A stretch of 64,000 nucleotides of DNA from positions 19,883,001-19,947,000 of the forward strand of contig JAJNNQ010000018.1 of NCBI GenBank assembly GCA_027886175.1, read 5' to 3'. This stretch comes from Phylloscopus collybita. Lineage: Eukaryota > Chordata > Aves > Passeriformes > Phylloscopidae. Under the pieces are notes generated by a model. It was not told the DNA's origin and did not search any database. It was given only the letters and a program-made list of their open reading frames with translations. Positions 63,888-64,000 of this stretch are shown here, piece after piece. The translations under genes were made by a program, and so were the position numbers. Every line of letters starts with the position of its first letter. Within the stretch, counting starts at the first letter, position 1.

Positions 63888-64000
63888 CTCATTACATATC
63901 AGTAGTTTTGATTAGACTCAAGTAAACAGTTTCCAAGGATGATTAAAGAATTTTAAAATCCTTTTTCTCTTTGAAAGAGCTGGGAAAATTATGTCTTCAG
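63888..64000. other. Right edge, nothing recognised
   Basis: Short AT-rich unique stretch. Confidence 0.5.

Noticed and set aside
1..64000. CRISPR array, operons, phage or plasmid features
   Set aside because: The sequence has CR1 LINEs and retroviral LTRs of an avian-type genome, and no evenly spaced repeats with unique spacers.

Overview
The window reads as AT-rich vertebrate nuclear DNA, almost certainly from a bird. The clearest evidence is a set of degenerate CR1-type LINE fragments, several ending in the ATTCTATG-like 3' tail typical of avian CR1. There are also several solo LTRs of endogenous retroviruses, and many CAAAA/AAACC-type simple repeats. I see no bacterial gene organisation, CRISPR array, rRNA gene or tRNA gene. 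Nearly all open frames are 60-120 codons long and are chance frames, low-complexity translations, or shadows of repeats. The only candidate host-coding sequence is an open, protein-like stretch on the minus strand at the left edge (1-146) with a plausible splice acceptor just upstream. If that exon is real, the remaining ~63.8 kb is upstream intron or 5' flanking DNA of a minus-strand gene whose identity I could not determine.

Layout: 1-146 candidate exon. 147-11.5 kb unique AT-rich DNA with an A/C-only low-complexity tract (1.2 kb), a 41-base T run (2.8 kb) and smaller A/T runs. 11.54-11.99 kb is a striking ~450 bp all-purine satellite-like tract built from four successive GGGGAA-family units. 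14.08-14.59 kb is a solo LTR with a 5-bp target duplication. 14.6-29.3 kb is mostly unique sequence. 29.3-38.0 kb holds the densest CR1 content: three minus-oriented copies, one with a repeated segment and one apparently interrupted by ~700 bp of unrelated DNA, both with remnants of the CR1 ORF2 C-terminal region. 41.9 and 44.0 kb hold short CR1 3' ends. 48.2 and 56.1 kb hold two related solo LTRs in the same orientation, each with its own 6-bp target duplication. 52.3-52.8 kb is an LTR of a third family. 63.75-63.89 kb is another CR1 3' end.

No genes here work together as a system. The window records transposable-element history in a gene-poor or intronic region. I found no convincing undescribed biological system. 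The items most worth checking are the edge exon, the purine tract, the two sibling LTRs, a perfect 16-bp hairpin at 34.2 kb and a few candidate regulatory patches.
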